This document shows, one piece after another, positions 53,242 through 63,802 of a stretch of 64,000 nucleotides of DNA. Source of the stretch: Clostridium swellfunianum (GTDB taxonomy: Bacteria; Bacillota; Clostridia; Clostridiales; Clostridiaceae). The notes under the pieces are model-generated. The model made no database searches. It saw only the letters and a program-made list of their open reading frames with translations, and was not told the DNA's origin. How positions within the stretch are numbered: position 1 is the stretch's first letter; each line of letters begins with the position of its first letter. The stretch is taken from the NCBI RefSeq assembly GCF_023656515.1, contig NZ_JAMOFV010000006.1, forward strand, positions 16,549 through 80,548. The letters run 5' to 3'. The position numbers were made by a program, and so were the translations under genes.

Positions 53242-53826
53242 ATGTTTGAAAGTTTAAAATATGACGTCAATAATATAATTGAGAATGATCCATCAGCGAG
53301 GAGTTTCATTGAGGTTTTATTTTTATATCCATCGATGCAGGCAATTATGATGCATAGAATTGCACACGGATTATATAATAGAAAGCTGTACTTTTTATCA
53401 AGATTAATTTCGCAGATAAACAGATTCATAACGGGTATTGAAATACATCCTGGGGCTAAGATTGGAAAAGGATTGTTTATAGATCATGGCATGGGTGTAG
53501 TTATAGGTGAGACTGCTGAGATTGGAAATAATGTAACTATTTATCACGGTGTTACTCTTGGAGGTACAGGAAAGGATAAAGGAAAGAGACATCCTACTAT
53601 AGGAGATAATGTCATTATAGGCGCTGGAGCAAAGGTGCTTGGTCCAATTTATGTAGGAAAAGCTGCTAAGGTAGGAGCTAATGCAGTGGTTTTAAAGGAT
53701 GTTCCCTGCAGCGCAACAGCGGTAGGAATACCAGCCAAAATAATAGACGCTTTACCTAGTACAATAATTGAAATTAAGGACTATAAGGGAAGAAAACAAA
53801 GAATATATAACGAGATGGTTATATAG
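53242..53826 (+). CDS. cysE: Serine O-acetyltransferase
   Basis: 194 residues, the short form of CysE. Acetylates serine with acetyl-CoA, giving the CysK substrate. Left-handed beta-helix hexapeptides: [30 protein letters not shown], then [27 protein letters not shown] with the active-site His segments. RBS AAAGGGGGG. Second gene of the Cys T-box operon. Confidence 0.95.
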   Translation: MFESLKYDVNNIIENDPSARSFIEVLFLYPSMQAIMMHRIAHGLYNRKLYFLSRLISQINRFITGIEIHPGAKIGKGLFIDHGMGVVIGETAEIGNNVTIYHGVTLGGTGKDKGKRHPTIGDNVIIGAGAKVLGPIYVGKAAKVGANAVVLKDVPCSATAVGIPAKIIDALPSTIIEIKDYKGRKQRIYNEMVI

Positions 53827-53890
53827 TTTAATCTTATGAGAAAAGCTGATATACTAAAGAAAAATACAATTTGCATAAGGAAGAAAATCA

Positions 53891-54871
53891 ATGAATTACA
53901 AACAAAACATAATGGATTTTTGCAAGGGTTTGGGCCTAGATACGATAGGTTTTTGTAAGTGCAGAAGATTTGACGAATTAAAATGCTTCTTTGAAGAAAG
54001 AAAGCATAAAGCTCTTGAGAATGAATTTGAGGAAAAAGATGTTGAAAAGAGAATAAACCCTTTCATTCATATGGAACAAGGTAGGACAATTATATCCTTT
54101 GCTTTTCCGTATTTACATGATGTAGAAAAAAGCTCTGACTTTTATTTTTCCAAATATACAAGAGGAAGAGATTATCATATAGTTGTTTCAAATTATTTGA
54201 AGATGGTGTGTAATCATATAGAAACCATGGGAGGAAAAGCTATATATTTTGTTGACAGTAATCCTCTGCCAGAAAGATATATAGCTTATTTATGCGGTAT
54301 AGGATTTATTGGAAAAAATAATATGCTTATAACAGAAAAGTATGGTTCCTATGTGTTTTTAGGTGAAATTATAACGGACCTAGAAATAGAAATTGACAAG
54401 CCTATTGAACAAAAATGTGGAGAGTGCAGTTTGTGCTTAAAGGAATGCCCTACAAAAGCAATAAATAAGGGCGGAAGTTGTCCTAATGTATGCCTGTCTT
54501 ATATAACTCAAAGAAAACATATTGAAGATGTTTGGTTTGATAAGCTTGGAGGAAGAATATTTGGATGTGACAGCTGTCAGGATACATGCCCGTTTAACAT
54601 GAGAGTAAAACTTTCAAATATAGAAGAGTTTATACCTTATGAGCATATGAAGGATGTGAACTCAAAGGAGCTTTTAAATATAGACAATAATATATTTAAA
54701 GAGAAATACTCAGTAACCTCTTGTGGATGGAGAGGAAAGAATATACTTCAAAGAAATATTCTTATTAATGAAGCTTTGCTGAATAAGACGCTGGATATTG
54801 ACGAAAAAACTATTAACTCGCCTTATGTAAAGGATTATTACCATAGACTTTTAAAAGCTTTGCAATTATAA
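53891..54871 (+). CDS. queG: Epoxyqueuosine reductase
   Basis: 326 residues. The last step of tRNA queuosine synthesis, cobalamin-dependent. Two 4Fe-4S clusters: CGECSLCLKECP and CDSCQDTCP; an NHxx-type cobalamin region around YAYLCGIGFIGKNNMLI. It lacks the C-terminal HEAT extension of longer forms. RBS AAGGAAG. Acts on tRNAs with GUN anticodons. Confidence 0.9.
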   Translation: MNYKQNIMDFCKGLGLDTIGFCKCRRFDELKCFFEERKHKALENEFEEKDVEKRINPFIHMEQGRTIISFAFPYLHDVEKSSDFYFSKYTRGRDYHIVVSNYLKMVCNHIETMGGKAIYFVDSNPLPERYIAYLCGIGFIGKNNMLITEKYGSYVFLGEIITDLEIEIDKPIEQKCGECSLCLKECPTKAINKGGSCPNVCLSYITQRKHIEDVWFDKLGGRIFGCDSCQDTCPFNMRVKLSNIEEFIPYEHMKDVNSKELLNIDNNIFKEKYSVTSCGWRGKNILQRNILINEALLNKTLDIDEKTINSPYVKDYYHRLLKALQL

Positions 54872-54907
54872 TATATTTTAGATTTAAATATGAAAGGTGG
54901 AGCCAAA

Positions 54908-55609
54908 GTGATTTCTCCTAAAATTGCAAAGCTTATTCAATACCTTCCAGACACATTTGTGGATTTTATTGCAAGAAAAGTTGTGGACCATATAATAAAA
55001 AAATATGTTGATTTAGATATTAAAGGGCAAGAAAATATAATAGGGCTTAAAAAGCCTGTGATTTTTATTTGCAATCATTTAAGCAATTCAGACGGGCTTA
55101 TTTTAGACAGGCTATTGAGAGAGCAAGATGTAACTTATGTTGCCGGAATAAAGCTTACCCAGAATGCTACAACTAATTTTGGTGTGAGGCTTCTTAAAAC
55201 TACAGTAGTTAAACCTAACACTGCTGATAAGGAAGGTCTAACCAAGGTTATTAATATACTTAAAGGCGGAAATAACATTTTGATATTTCCAGAAGGCACC
55301 CGCAGCAGAACAGGAAGTATGATAGAAGCTAAGAAGGGCATCCTTCTTATAGCAAAGCTAACTAAGGCCACTATAGTTCCTTTAGGTATTTGGGGAACAG
55401 AAAAATTCATGCCCATTAGTAAAGAAGGGGATATGGCTGCAGAAACTTTTTATCATGCAAAGGTTGGCTTAAGGGTTGGAAAGCCAATGGAACTTCCAAT
55501 CAAAGAAAATGGAGAAGATAGGCATGCTTATGATGAAAGAGCTATAATTACTTTGATGAAGGCTATTGCGGAACTTATACCTGAAGAGTACAGAGGTATA
55601 TATAGATAA
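54908..55609 (+). CDS. 1-acylglycerol-3-phosphate acyltransferase (PlsC-like)
   Basis: 233 residues. Adds the second acyl chain in phosphatidic acid synthesis. Catalytic H-x4-D in CNHLSNSDGLIL; substrate motif FPEGTRSRTG; later VPLGIWG. GTG 54908 is used because AAAGGTGG stands 7 nt upstream; an in-frame ATG at 54890 has no RBS. It follows queG by 36 nt. Confidence 0.88.
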   Translation: MISPKIAKLIQYLPDTFVDFIARKVVDHIIKKYVDLDIKGQENIIGLKKPVIFICNHLSNSDGLILDRLLREQDVTYVAGIKLTQNATTNFGVRLLKTTVVKPNTADKEGLTKVINILKGGNNILIFPEGTRSRTGSMIEAKKGILLIAKLTKATIVPLGIWGTEKFMPISKEGDMAAETFYHAKVGLRVGKPMELPIKENGEDRHAYDERAIITLMKAIAELIPEEYRGIYR

Positions 55610-55626
55610 TATATAAATATAATGCA

Positions 55627-55707
55627 GCGTACATAGTTATGCTTTACAAAAACTATATACGCTCACTAAGGAAGGCATATTGTCGTAGTGGATAATATGC
55701 TTTTTTT
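55627..55707. terminator. Two hairpins after plsC-like gene
   Basis: Stem GCGTACATAGTT / AACTATATACGC (55627-55662, one mismatch) is followed by GCATATT...AATATGC (55675-55700) and T7. The second is a good plus-strand terminator, and the region also ends the convergent two-component operon. Confidence 0.75.
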
Positions 55708-55729
55708 ATACGCATATTTTTAAAAGAAA

Positions 55730-57115
55730 TCATAACTTTTTTCTATATTTCCCGGGAGTTATTCCTTCAGATTTTTTGAATGCTTTTAAAAAGTAAAAGT
55801 AGTCATTAAAGCCTGTTTGTTCGCTAATTTCACTAATAGAAAGCATTGTGTTATCCATTAATTCTTTAGCCTTATCTATTCGTAGTCTCATTAGGTATTT
55901 AGTATAGGTAGTACCAGTTTCCTTTTTGAAAAGCTGACTTATATAGTTTGGACTAAGATTAAGCATATCTGCTACATTTTTGATAGATATATCATCAGTA
56001 TAGTTGTTGTTGATATACTTTATAATTTTTAGAAAGTTAGAGCTTGCTTGATAGCATTGGCTAACATCTAACGTCCTACTTTCCGTTAAAAACTCCATGG
56101 ATTTTATGAGCATATTATTAAAGTTTCCATATTCTTGAACAAGCTGATCAAAGGTATATATATATTTATCGTCCTCAGTGGTAAGCGAAGAATATATAGA
56201 ATTACACAGCTTTAAAGCATCTTGAATCTGAAATAATTTTCTATAAGTTGAGTGTTGTATATCCTGTAAAACACCTATAACTTCATGGTAGTTATTTGAA
56301 GCCAAGAAGAGGCGTATGCTATTCATTTTTTCTGACGCAAAGTCAGAAGAATACCTTTCGCTGCAGGCACAGCTTTGCCCTTCAATAAAAAATTGATATG
56401 ATAGATTTATGCAATGTTGAATGTCACTTTTGAGATCTTTTAGATTGCTTGCTTTTTTACAGTAACCTATTCCTAATATTTTAGGATTTTGCAGTGCCTT
56501 TTTAATAAATATCATTTGTTCTTGTGGATTTTCAAAAAGATAAGCATATTTCCCTACACCTAGTTTTAGACATATACAATTATTACGCAGTTTGTAATCA
56601 ACCATTATATCATTGCCTAAGGCTATAGCAGTATAAAGATTATCTTGAGCTATCCCATTAAGTTTAAGACCTTTTCTAATCTGTTCTAAATTTTCACTTT
56701 CAATACTATCTAGTAAATTGACTGGATTATTTCTATATTTTTCATTTAATTTGTTTACAGCAATATTTAAAAAGTATTGTAGTTCTTCATATTCAATGGG
56801 CTTGAGACAATAACTAATACATCCAAATCTCATTGCCTTTTGAGCATAGGCAAAATCAGCATAGCCGCTTATTATAATTATTTTTATATTCTTATTTTTT
56901 TGGTTTAACTGTTTACATAGATCTAGCCCGCTAATTCCTGGCATTCTAACATCAGTAATTACAATATCTACTGGGGAGGTATCTATATATTCAAGAGCCT
57001 CGACTCCGTTATTTGCTATGTGAACAAGCTCTAAACCAAGTTCTTCCCAAGGGATAGTGCTTGCAATTGATTTAGTTACATAACTTTCATCGTCAGCTAA
57101 TAAAACTTTATACAT
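55730..57115 (-). CDS. AraC-type response regulator (YesN-like)
   Basis: 461 residues. Receiver domain 1-120 with phospho-acceptor Asp55 in IVITDVRMPGISG and Lys-type CLKPIEYEE. A linker domain of about 230 residues is followed by an AraC double helix-turn-helix at about 360-461 (ISIKNVADMLNLSPNYISQLFKKETG, ISEISEQTGFNDYFYFLKAFKKSEG). Start is 1 nt after the kinase stop. Expected to activate the divergent importer/GH43 genes in response to an oligosaccharide. Confidence 0.92.
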   Translation of the reverse strand: MYKVLLADDESYVTKSIASTIPWEELGLELVHIANNGVEALEYIDTSPVDIVITDVRMPGISGLDLCKQLNQKNKNIKIIIISGYADFAYAQKAMRFGCISYCLKPIEYEELQYFLNIAVNKLNEKYRNNPVNLLDSIESENLEQIRKGLKLNGIAQDNLYTAIALGNDIMVDYKLRNNCICLKLGVGKYAYLFENPQEQMIFIKKALQNPKILGIGYCKKASNLKDLKSDIQHCINLSYQFFIEGQSCACSERYSSDFASEKMNSIRLFLASNNYHEVIGVLQDIQHSTYRKLFQIQDALKLCNSIYSSLTTEDDKYIYTFDQLVQEYGNFNNMLIKSMEFLTESRTLDVSQCYQASSNFLKIIKYINNNYTDDISIKNVADMLNLSPNYISQLFKKETGTTYTKYLMRLRIDKAKELMDNTMLSISEISEQTGFNDYFYFLKAFKKSEGITPGKYRKKL

Positions 57116-57116
57116 T

Positions 57117-58913
57117 TCATATCTCTCCTTTCTGATTCTTTAGTGGTGGCAAGGTCACTAAAAGTTTAGTCCCAGTGTTTTCTGAGCTTTCATAATATAA
57201 ACCGTATTGCTCTCCATAGGCAAGTTTAATTCTATTGCTGGTATTTATAATACCTGTATGTTCACGTGTAAAATCATCTTGAACCTTTGTTATTGCTTTT
57301 AAATGGCAATTTATATTATATAATTCTTCTTTAGACATTCCAAATCCGTCATCTTGAATGGTGAGTATCAAATTACCGTTAGAAACTTGTCCGCCTAAGT
57401 AAAGCAAGCCGTGGTCTGTCTTTTTTTCAAGACCATGAAAAACTGCATTTTCAGCTAAGGGTTGCAATATCATTTTTAAAACCTGAAAATCTAATATATC
57501 TTTATCAAAGTTATAAATTATATCAAAACTATCATTAAAACGAGCCTTTTGGATAGTCAAATATGCTTTTACAATTTCGATTTCTTCTTTAAGAGTAACT
57601 GTAGGACTACCCTTGATGCTGTAGCGATACATCTTACCCATAGCAGTTGTTATTTGAGGGATTTGGGGAACATTATTTTCTATAGCAATTCCCTTTATAG
57701 TTTCAAGGGTATTATACAAAAAATGAGGATTTATCTGGCTCCGCAAATACGCTATTTCTGCCTTGTTTTTTTCCATTTCTGCTTCATACAACTTGCTCAT
57801 AGTTTCAAGAAGATCATTAGTAAGACGATCGATTTCCTTCATCATTGAGTTAAATTCTTGAACAAAAGTCATTATTTCTTTATTTCCTTCAATTTTTATA
57901 GAACCCTTTAAAAAATCTACCCCTTGCTGCCAGCCTTCTGAAATGTGTTGATAAAACTTGTTAAGGGGTTTTATAACTCCTAAAGATATAATTTTATATG
58001 TTATAAATAAAGTTACAATGGAAAATAAGGAAATTAGTATAATAGGTATACTAGTGGTTGCCAAATCTTTAATTAACATATGCCTTGAGATAGAAGTTAT
58101 TAGATATGTATCTAAAGGCTTCACATAATCTATATAGTACATCTCATTCCTGTTATTAACGTTTACAGAATCAATACTATTGTTTATATATTTATTTAAT
58201 TGATCTTTATTGATGCTTATCTGATCCTGAGATTCAAGAACATTAATAGGATATATCTGATTTCTATCAAAGAGATAAAAAGATAAATCACCTTGTTCCT
58301 TGTAAAAAGATTTAGAATAAAAATCATCTATTTTATATCCAATTATTATACTTCCTAAAACATCTTGTTCATCTACATTATTTTTTGTATAGTCATAAAC
58401 ATTAACACCAAATAAAAGCAATAGTTTCTTTTGAGAAGTATAATCTGGGTCAGGATTATAATTTTGGGCTCCAAGATAACTTATCCCAAAAGGAGAGATT
58501 TTGCTTTGTAGTTCTCTCAGAATTTTAGGATTTAAAAGCAGAGAATTAGAGCTCTTTTTAGTTACAAGTGCCAATTCAACAATCTTGGAATTACTTGAAT
58601 AAAATAAACTGGCTTTTTTATTAATAACAGATAATATATTCATGTAGTTGCTATCATGTTCTGCAGACAGATATGTAATAACATCGCTATCATATTGAAG
58701 ATTTTGAAATATCCCCTCTACTTCTTTATTAACACTATTAATTTTATTATTAAAATCTGTAACAGCAGTATTAATATATAGGTTTTGTTTTGTTTTTGTA
58801 AGATGAATTATATTCACTGACATTATGGAAATAATAGAGAAAAAAACTACGCCCCAAACAATAATGATAGATGTAAATTGAAATTTTACGCTTTTTTTCA
58901 GAAACTTTTTCAT
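57117..58913 (-). CDS. YesM-like sensor histidine kinase
   Basis: 598 residues. TM1 at about 12-34, an extracytoplasmic sensor domain (about 40-285), TM2 at about 288-310, HAMP, coiled coil, then a His_kinase domain with LRSQINPHFLYNTLETIKG and a HATPase with DDGFGMSKEEL. Phospho-relay to the YesN-like regulator. Typical of systems that sense sugars or a binding protein outside the cell. RBS AAGGAGC. Confidence 0.92.
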   Translation of the reverse strand: MKKFLKKSVKFQFTSIIIVWGVVFFSIISIMSVNIIHLTKTKQNLYINTAVTDFNNKINSVNKEVEGIFQNLQYDSDVITYLSAEHDSNYMNILSVINKKASLFYSSNSKIVELALVTKKSSNSLLLNPKILRELQSKISPFGISYLGAQNYNPDPDYTSQKKLLLLFGVNVYDYTKNNVDEQDVLGSIIIGYKIDDFYSKSFYKEQGDLSFYLFDRNQIYPINVLESQDQISINKDQLNKYINNSIDSVNVNNRNEMYYIDYVKPLDTYLITSISRHMLIKDLATTSIPIILISLFSIVTLFITYKIISLGVIKPLNKFYQHISEGWQQGVDFLKGSIKIEGNKEIMTFVQEFNSMMKEIDRLTNDLLETMSKLYEAEMEKNKAEIAYLRSQINPHFLYNTLETIKGIAIENNVPQIPQITTAMGKMYRYSIKGSPTVTLKEEIEIVKAYLTIQKARFNDSFDIIYNFDKDILDFQVLKMILQPLAENAVFHGLEKKTDHGLLYLGGQVSNGNLILTIQDDGFGMSKEELYNINCHLKAITKVQDDFTREHTGIINTSNRIKLAYGEQYGLYYESSENTGTKLLVTLPPLKNQKGEI

Positions 58914-58950
58914 TTTGAAGCTCCTTAATGGTGTTAAATTATGTTGCTAA

Positions 58951-58973
58951 ATAAAATTATATAAGAATTTTAT
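58951..58973. promoter_or_regulatory. Inverted repeat in divergent promoter region
   Basis: ATAAAATT-(7 nt)-AATTTTAT lies between the kinase and the permease genes, in a 225-nt very AT-rich stretch (58914-59138) with no gene. It is a candidate regulatory site, but the AT bias makes chance likely. Confidence 0.25.
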
Positions 58974-59138
58974 ATGATTACAAATGTAAAATTATTAGAA
59001 TTAGCCTTATTTATATAATAATTAGACATAAACAATAAAAACATTAAAACAATATGTTTAAAATGTAGATATAAATAAGTTTTAATTACATTGTTTAATA
59101 GAATAGATGTTATAGAATAAATACAGGGGGTGACGCAG

Positions 59139-60110
59139 ATGATACAACAAACTAAAAGCGAAAATAGACTTCAGATTAAACAAAGAGATGTAAACGTTAA
59201 AAAATCTAATTTGAAAAAGAGTATTAAAAATTACTGGTTATTATACTTATTGCTTATTCCTGTATTATTGTGGTATTTAATATTTTCCTATCTGCCAATG
59301 GGTGGGTTAATATTATCCTTCAAGGAATTTGACTATAATAGCATTTGGACAAGTGAATTTGTTGGACTAGCAAACTTTAAAGTTATGTTTAAAGATGTGG
59401 ACTTTTGGAGAGCTTTTAAAAATACTATTATATTCAGCTTTGGTAAATTAGCTTTTCATTTTCCTTCTGCTATAATACTTGCTATGATTCTAAATGAAGT
59501 TAGAAAAGAAAGAGCTAAAAAGTTTTTCCAGACAGTACTTACATTTCCGCATTTTATATCCTGGGTAGTGCTTTCAGGAGTAGTTATTACTATGTTTGGA
59601 AACAGTGGTTCTGTTAATCAGCTTATGAGAGCAGTAGGTGCTGATCCTATATCTCCATTAACCAGTTTGTCAGGATTTAGACCTTTTATTTGGTTATCAA
59701 ATATATGGAAGGAAGTAGGATGGGACACAATTATTTATCTAGCAGCCTTTGCAGGAATAGATCCTGTATTATATGAGGCAGCTAGTATTGATGGTGCTAA
59801 CAGATGGCATAAATTAATACATGTATCATGGCCAGGAATAAGAAGTACAGTTGCTATAATGCTTATTTTAGCTGTTGGACAACTTATGACAAATGGTGCT
59901 AACTTTGATCAAATATTTAATTTATACTCTTCCCCGGTTTATGCTGTTGCAGATACTATAGATACTTATACTTATCGTATGGCCTTCTCTGTAGGTACGG
60001 ATTTTGGTTATACTACAGCAGTAGGACTATTCAAATCAATAATAAACTTAGTTTTAATATTAACCGCAAATACTATAGTTAAGAAAAGCGGGGAAAACAG
60101 TATTTTCTAG
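59139..60110 (+). CDS. ABC sugar transporter permease, LplB-like
   Basis: 323 residues, six membrane helices. Carbohydrate-uptake type 1 permease. The EAA loop is EAASIDGANRWHKLIHVSWPGI. The N-terminal 35 residues are basic and cytoplasmic. ATG 59139 follows ACAGGGGG. It forms the importer with the next two genes; the ATPase is not in the window, as is usual for systems that share a common MsmX-type ATPase. Confidence 0.92.
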   Translation: MIQQTKSENRLQIKQRDVNVKKSNLKKSIKNYWLLYLLLIPVLLWYLIFSYLPMGGLILSFKEFDYNSIWTSEFVGLANFKVMFKDVDFWRAFKNTIIFSFGKLAFHFPSAIILAMILNEVRKERAKKFFQTVLTFPHFISWVVLSGVVITMFGNSGSVNQLMRAVGADPISPLTSLSGFRPFIWLSNIWKEVGWDTIIYLAAFAGIDPVLYEAASIDGANRWHKLIHVSWPGIRSTVAIMLILAVGQLMTNGANFDQIFNLYSSPVYAVADTIDTYTYRMAFSVGTDFGYTTAVGLFKSIINLVLILTANTIVKKSGENSIF

Positions 60111-60125
60111 AAAGGAGTGAAGTAT

Positions 60126-61022
60126 ATGAAGCATAAAAGGAAAAGGGCTTACAGTCTTGAAAAATTTAATTATGTTGATATATTAATTTATGTATTTCTT
60201 ATTTTTCTTGCTATACTAACTATTTATCCCTTCTACAATGTTATTATTTTATCTTTCTCAAATGCCAAATCTGTAGCGGAGCATAATCCGTATTTTTGGT
60301 TTCATGCTTTGGATTTGACTGGATATAAAACAGTTTTTAATGATGGAGCTTTTTTAAAATCTCTGATGAATTCTTTTTTCATAACTATTGTAGGGGTTTC
60401 CTTAAATATGTTTTTATCAGTTACTGGTGCATATGCTCTTTCAAAAAAAGACTTGCCAGGCAGAAATGTTTTTTTAGTTTTTATTATGATTACAATGCTT
60501 TTTAATGGAGGATTAATACCATATTACCTTGTAGTATCTGATTTGAACCTGACAAATACTATATGGGCGATGATATTTCCAACTGCAATAAACACCTTTT
60601 ATTTAATTATAATGAAAAACTATTTTTTAACTATTCCGCCTAGTCTAATAGAGGCAGCAAAAATAGATGGAGCGAATGAACTAACAGTATTATTTAAAGT
60701 AATTCTACCAACAGCAATTCCTTTTATTTCAGCTTTTGCACTTTTTTACTCAGTTGAAAGGTGGAATGAGTGGTGGAATGCTTATATATTTATTAATGAA
60801 AAATCCTTATATCCACTTCAAATATATTTAAGAGAAGTTTTAATCAATTATAGTTCACAAATTTCAACACAGGCTCAAGCTATTTTAGGAAATTCAAAGG
60901 TATATATGCAATCGGTGCAGATGGCTACTATAATGGTTTCTGCAATACCTATAATTTGTGTATACCCGTTTGTACAAAAACACTTTGTAAAAGGTGTTAT
61001 GGTGGGTTCAATAAAAGAGTAA
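60126..61022 (+). CDS. ABC sugar transporter permease, LplC-like
   Basis: 298 residues, six membrane helices. EAA loop EAAKIDGANELTVLFKVILPTAIP. Partner of the LplB-like permease, 15 nt downstream of it. RBS AAAGGAG 8 nt before ATG 60126; a GTG three codons earlier lies in the RBS. Confidence 0.92.
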   Translation: MKHKRKRAYSLEKFNYVDILIYVFLIFLAILTIYPFYNVIILSFSNAKSVAEHNPYFWFHALDLTGYKTVFNDGAFLKSLMNSFFITIVGVSLNMFLSVTGAYALSKKDLPGRNVFLVFIMITMLFNGGLIPYYLVVSDLNLTNTIWAMIFPTAINTFYLIIMKNYFLTIPPSLIEAAKIDGANELTVLFKVILPTAIPFISAFALFYSVERWNEWWNAYIFINEKSLYPLQIYLREVLINYSSQISTQAQAILGNSKVYMQSVQMATIMVSAIPIICVYPFVQKHFVKGVMVGSIKE

Positions 61023-61079
61023 ATAAGATAGCATTAGCTATTTATTTAAATAATTCAATTTATAAGGGGGAAAAGTTTT

Positions 61080-62666
61080 ATGAAAAAAGTACTTACTTTA
61101 GTACTTACTAGCTTGATGCTAGTTTCTACTTTGGCAGGTTGCACAAGCAAACCAGCTCAAAATCAGAAAGTAGAAACTGGAAAAGATTCATCAAAGGAAC
61201 ATATGGAGATATCAATTGCTCACTGGGAAATTGAAAAAGCTCTTGCTGGCAGGGACTCTGATAAGGTCCTTCAAAAGTTAGAAAAAGATCTTAATATCAC
61301 AATTAAGCCGGTTAATACAACCTGGGATGACTATTCTCAAAAAATTCAATTATGGTCAACTTCAAAACAATTGCCTGATCTTTTCTCAATAGATGCAATT
61401 GGTACTTCAAACTATCATAATTGGATAAAAAAGGGGATAGTAAAAGCGTTACCTACAGATTTATCAAAATATCCTAAGTTAAAGGAATATTTAAATGTTA
61501 GTGATATTGAAGCTCTAAAAGAAGATGGAAAATTATATAATATACCTAGAAAAACATGGGACAGCCCAGAGTATAATGCTCTTGACCGTTTAGTAGTATA
61601 TCGTTGGGATTTAGCTCAAGCAGCAGGAATCACAAAGGAACCAACAACTTGGGAAGAGTTCCAAGCTATGCTTAAAGCAATTAAAGAAAAAGACCCAGAA
61701 AAGAAAAATATAGCTGGTCTATCAGTTATAAATCCAACTTTATTTGATGGACTATTCTTTACCTACAGCTTACCTGCTGCTATGTCAGACGGAAGCGGAA
61801 GTGATTATAAGTGGATTGAAAAGGACGGCAAGTATGTACCAACATATTTTGCAAATGATCCTCTTCCAACCTTTAAGCTAGCTCGTGACATGTATACTAA
61901 AGGTTTGATTGACCCAGACGTTGCAAACGCTAAAACAAATATATCCTATGATAAGTTCCGTCAAGGACAAATAAGCGCTTTAGTTATGTCTGGAAGTATA
62001 TCAAAAATTAACGGTGAATTAGCTTCTAAGTGGAAAGATCTTTATCCGAACAAGAAGTTTGAAGACTCTGTTAAGATTCTAGCTCCTCTTCCTGCTGTTG
62101 ATGGAAACAAGTATTATTCAATGTTTAAAACATATTGGTCTGAGCTATATATCAATGGAAGTGTAAGCGATGCAAAAAGAGACAGAATAATGCAGATGAT
62201 AGAATACTTCTTATCAGATGAGTATACTACTATGCTTAGATTTGGTATTGAAGGAGAAGACTATACTAAAGAAAATGGCCAAATTGTAAGAAAACCTGAT
62301 GTTAATCTTGGTAAAAAATATCCTTTTACAGGAGTAAATGGGTTCATTGAGTGGGATCAAGGTACAACAGAATTTAAACAACCAACTATTTACCCAGCAA
62401 CTAAAAAGATGGGTGAAGACTATATGAAAATAATTAAGACTGAATGTAAAGCTCCAAAGGTTGATATGAGACTTACTTATATGTCTACGCCACTAAAGGA
62501 CAAGTTTGTTATCAAACCAGCAGATGATCTACTACAAATTATGATGGGTAAAGATCCTGTAGAGAAAATGTGGGGAGATATTTATAACAAGTATAAATCA
62601 AATGGCTTAGATAAAATGGTTGACGAAGTTAATGCCGAAGCGAAGAAACTTGGTTATATAAAATAA
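61080..62666 (+). CDS. Oligosaccharide-binding lipoprotein, LplA-like
   Basis: 528 residues. Signal peptide with lipobox LAGC (Cys21). An extracellular solute-binding protein of the large LplA/LipO size class (about 500-560 residues), typical of oligosaccharide systems paired with YesMN. Segments: ISIAHWEIEKALAG, DLFSIDAIGTSNYH, VYRWDLAQAAGITKEPTTWEEFQAML. RBS AAGGGGGAAAA. Delivers the ligand to the two permeases above. Confidence 0.93.
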   Translation: MKKVLTLVLTSLMLVSTLAGCTSKPAQNQKVETGKDSSKEHMEISIAHWEIEKALAGRDSDKVLQKLEKDLNITIKPVNTTWDDYSQKIQLWSTSKQLPDLFSIDAIGTSNYHNWIKKGIVKALPTDLSKYPKLKEYLNVSDIEALKEDGKLYNIPRKTWDSPEYNALDRLVVYRWDLAQAAGITKEPTTWEEFQAMLKAIKEKDPEKKNIAGLSVINPTLFDGLFFTYSLPAAMSDGSGSDYKWIEKDGKYVPTYFANDPLPTFKLARDMYTKGLIDPDVANAKTNISYDKFRQGQISALVMSGSISKINGELASKWKDLYPNKKFEDSVKILAPLPAVDGNKYYSMFKTYWSELYINGSVSDAKRDRIMQMIEYFLSDEYTTMLRFGIEGEDYTKENGQIVRKPDVNLGKKYPFTGVNGFIEWDQGTTEFKQPTIYPATKKMGEDYMKIIKTECKAPKVDMRLTYMSTPLKDKFVIKPADDLLQIMMGKDPVEKMWGDIYNKYKSNGLDKMVDEVNAEAKKLGYIK

Positions 62667-62747
62667 AATAATAAAAAATAGGAAAGATATAGTGTCTTTC
62701 CTATTTTTATAGGTTACAAAGGATCATATGGAAGGAGAAATAATAAT

Positions 62748-63704
62748 ATGATTTCGAAATTAGAAAATGGGGCCGTTTGGTACGATACAAACGGTAATAT
62801 AATTCACGCTCATGGCGGGCATATGCTATTCAAAGATGGATTTTACTACTGGTATGGGGAAAATAGAACAAAAGATAATTATGTAAGCTGTTATCGTTCA
62901 AAAGATTTAATGAACTGGGAGTTTAGAAATAATATTTTAACAACTGATTCAAAGACTGAAGCTATCCGAATTAGAACAGATTTAAGATTGCTCAATGAAT
63001 TAGGGGGAAAGGTTAATTTAGAGCGCCCTAAAGTGCTTTACAATGAATTAACTCAAAAGTATGTACTTTGGGTTCATTATGAGAATGGAATAGATTATAG
63101 CTGTGCTGCTTGTGCAATTGCAACTAGTGACAGTCCAGATGGAGATTTTGTCTATCATGGCAGCTTTAATCCCTATGGCTATATGTCAAGAGATTGTACC
63201 TTATATAAGGATGAAGATGGAACAGCATATTTTATTTCTGCGTCAAGAGATAATGCTGATTTACATGTTTATAAGCTTACAGAAGATTATATGAATGTAG
63301 AGAGTTTAGTTCATAAGCTATGGCAGGGAGAATATAGGGAAGCTCCAGCCCTTGTAAAGAAGGGTCAAGTATACTATATGATTTCATCCTTTTGTACCGG
63401 TTGGGAGCCAAATCAATGTAAATATGCATTTGCAAATTCAATAGATGGAAGGTGGAGTTTACTGAAAAATATAGGAGACGAAACTACTTATTGTACTCAG
63501 CCTGCGTTTATTCTACCAATTGAAGGTGATGAACAAATAACTTATATTTATGTTTCAGATAGATGGGATGGAGAAAATTATCATAATTCTAGGTATGTAT
63601 TTCTGCCTATTGACTTTAACAAAGATGGCAGTATTTCTATAAATTATTGCCATGAATTTGAGATTAATATAAATGATGGTAAATTCATAGCAAAAGATAA
63701 ATAA
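62748..63704 (+). CDS. GH43-type glycoside hydrolase
   Basis: 318 residues, a five-bladed beta-propeller of GH43 type. The N-terminal AHGGHMLFKDGFYYWYGENR resembles the exo-beta-1,3-galactanase branch (GH43_24/34), which starts AHGG. Later blades: YVLWVHYENGIDYS, SRDCTLYKDEDGTAYFISAS, EYREAPALVKKGQVYYMISS, and TQPAFILPIEG. No signal peptide, so it is cytoplasmic and would act on imported oligosaccharides. Substrate likely a galactan or arabinogalactan fragment, but not certain. RBS GGAAGGAG. Confidence 0.83.
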   Translation: MISKLENGAVWYDTNGNIIHAHGGHMLFKDGFYYWYGENRTKDNYVSCYRSKDLMNWEFRNNILTTDSKTEAIRIRTDLRLLNELGGKVNLERPKVLYNELTQKYVLWVHYENGIDYSCAACAIATSDSPDGDFVYHGSFNPYGYMSRDCTLYKDEDGTAYFISASRDNADLHVYKLTEDYMNVESLVHKLWQGEYREAPALVKKGQVYYMISSFCTGWEPNQCKYAFANSIDGRWSLLKNIGDETTYCTQPAFILPIEGDEQITYIYVSDRWDGENYHNSRYVFLPIDFNKDGSISINYCHEFEININDGKFIAKDK

Positions 63705-63802
63705 ATGAAGGTATTAAGTAGCTTAATAATATATTACTCGCCTATCTTTTAATTAAACAGTGTATATTAATATAAAGGTATTAAACATAGAGGTGAAAAT
63801 TA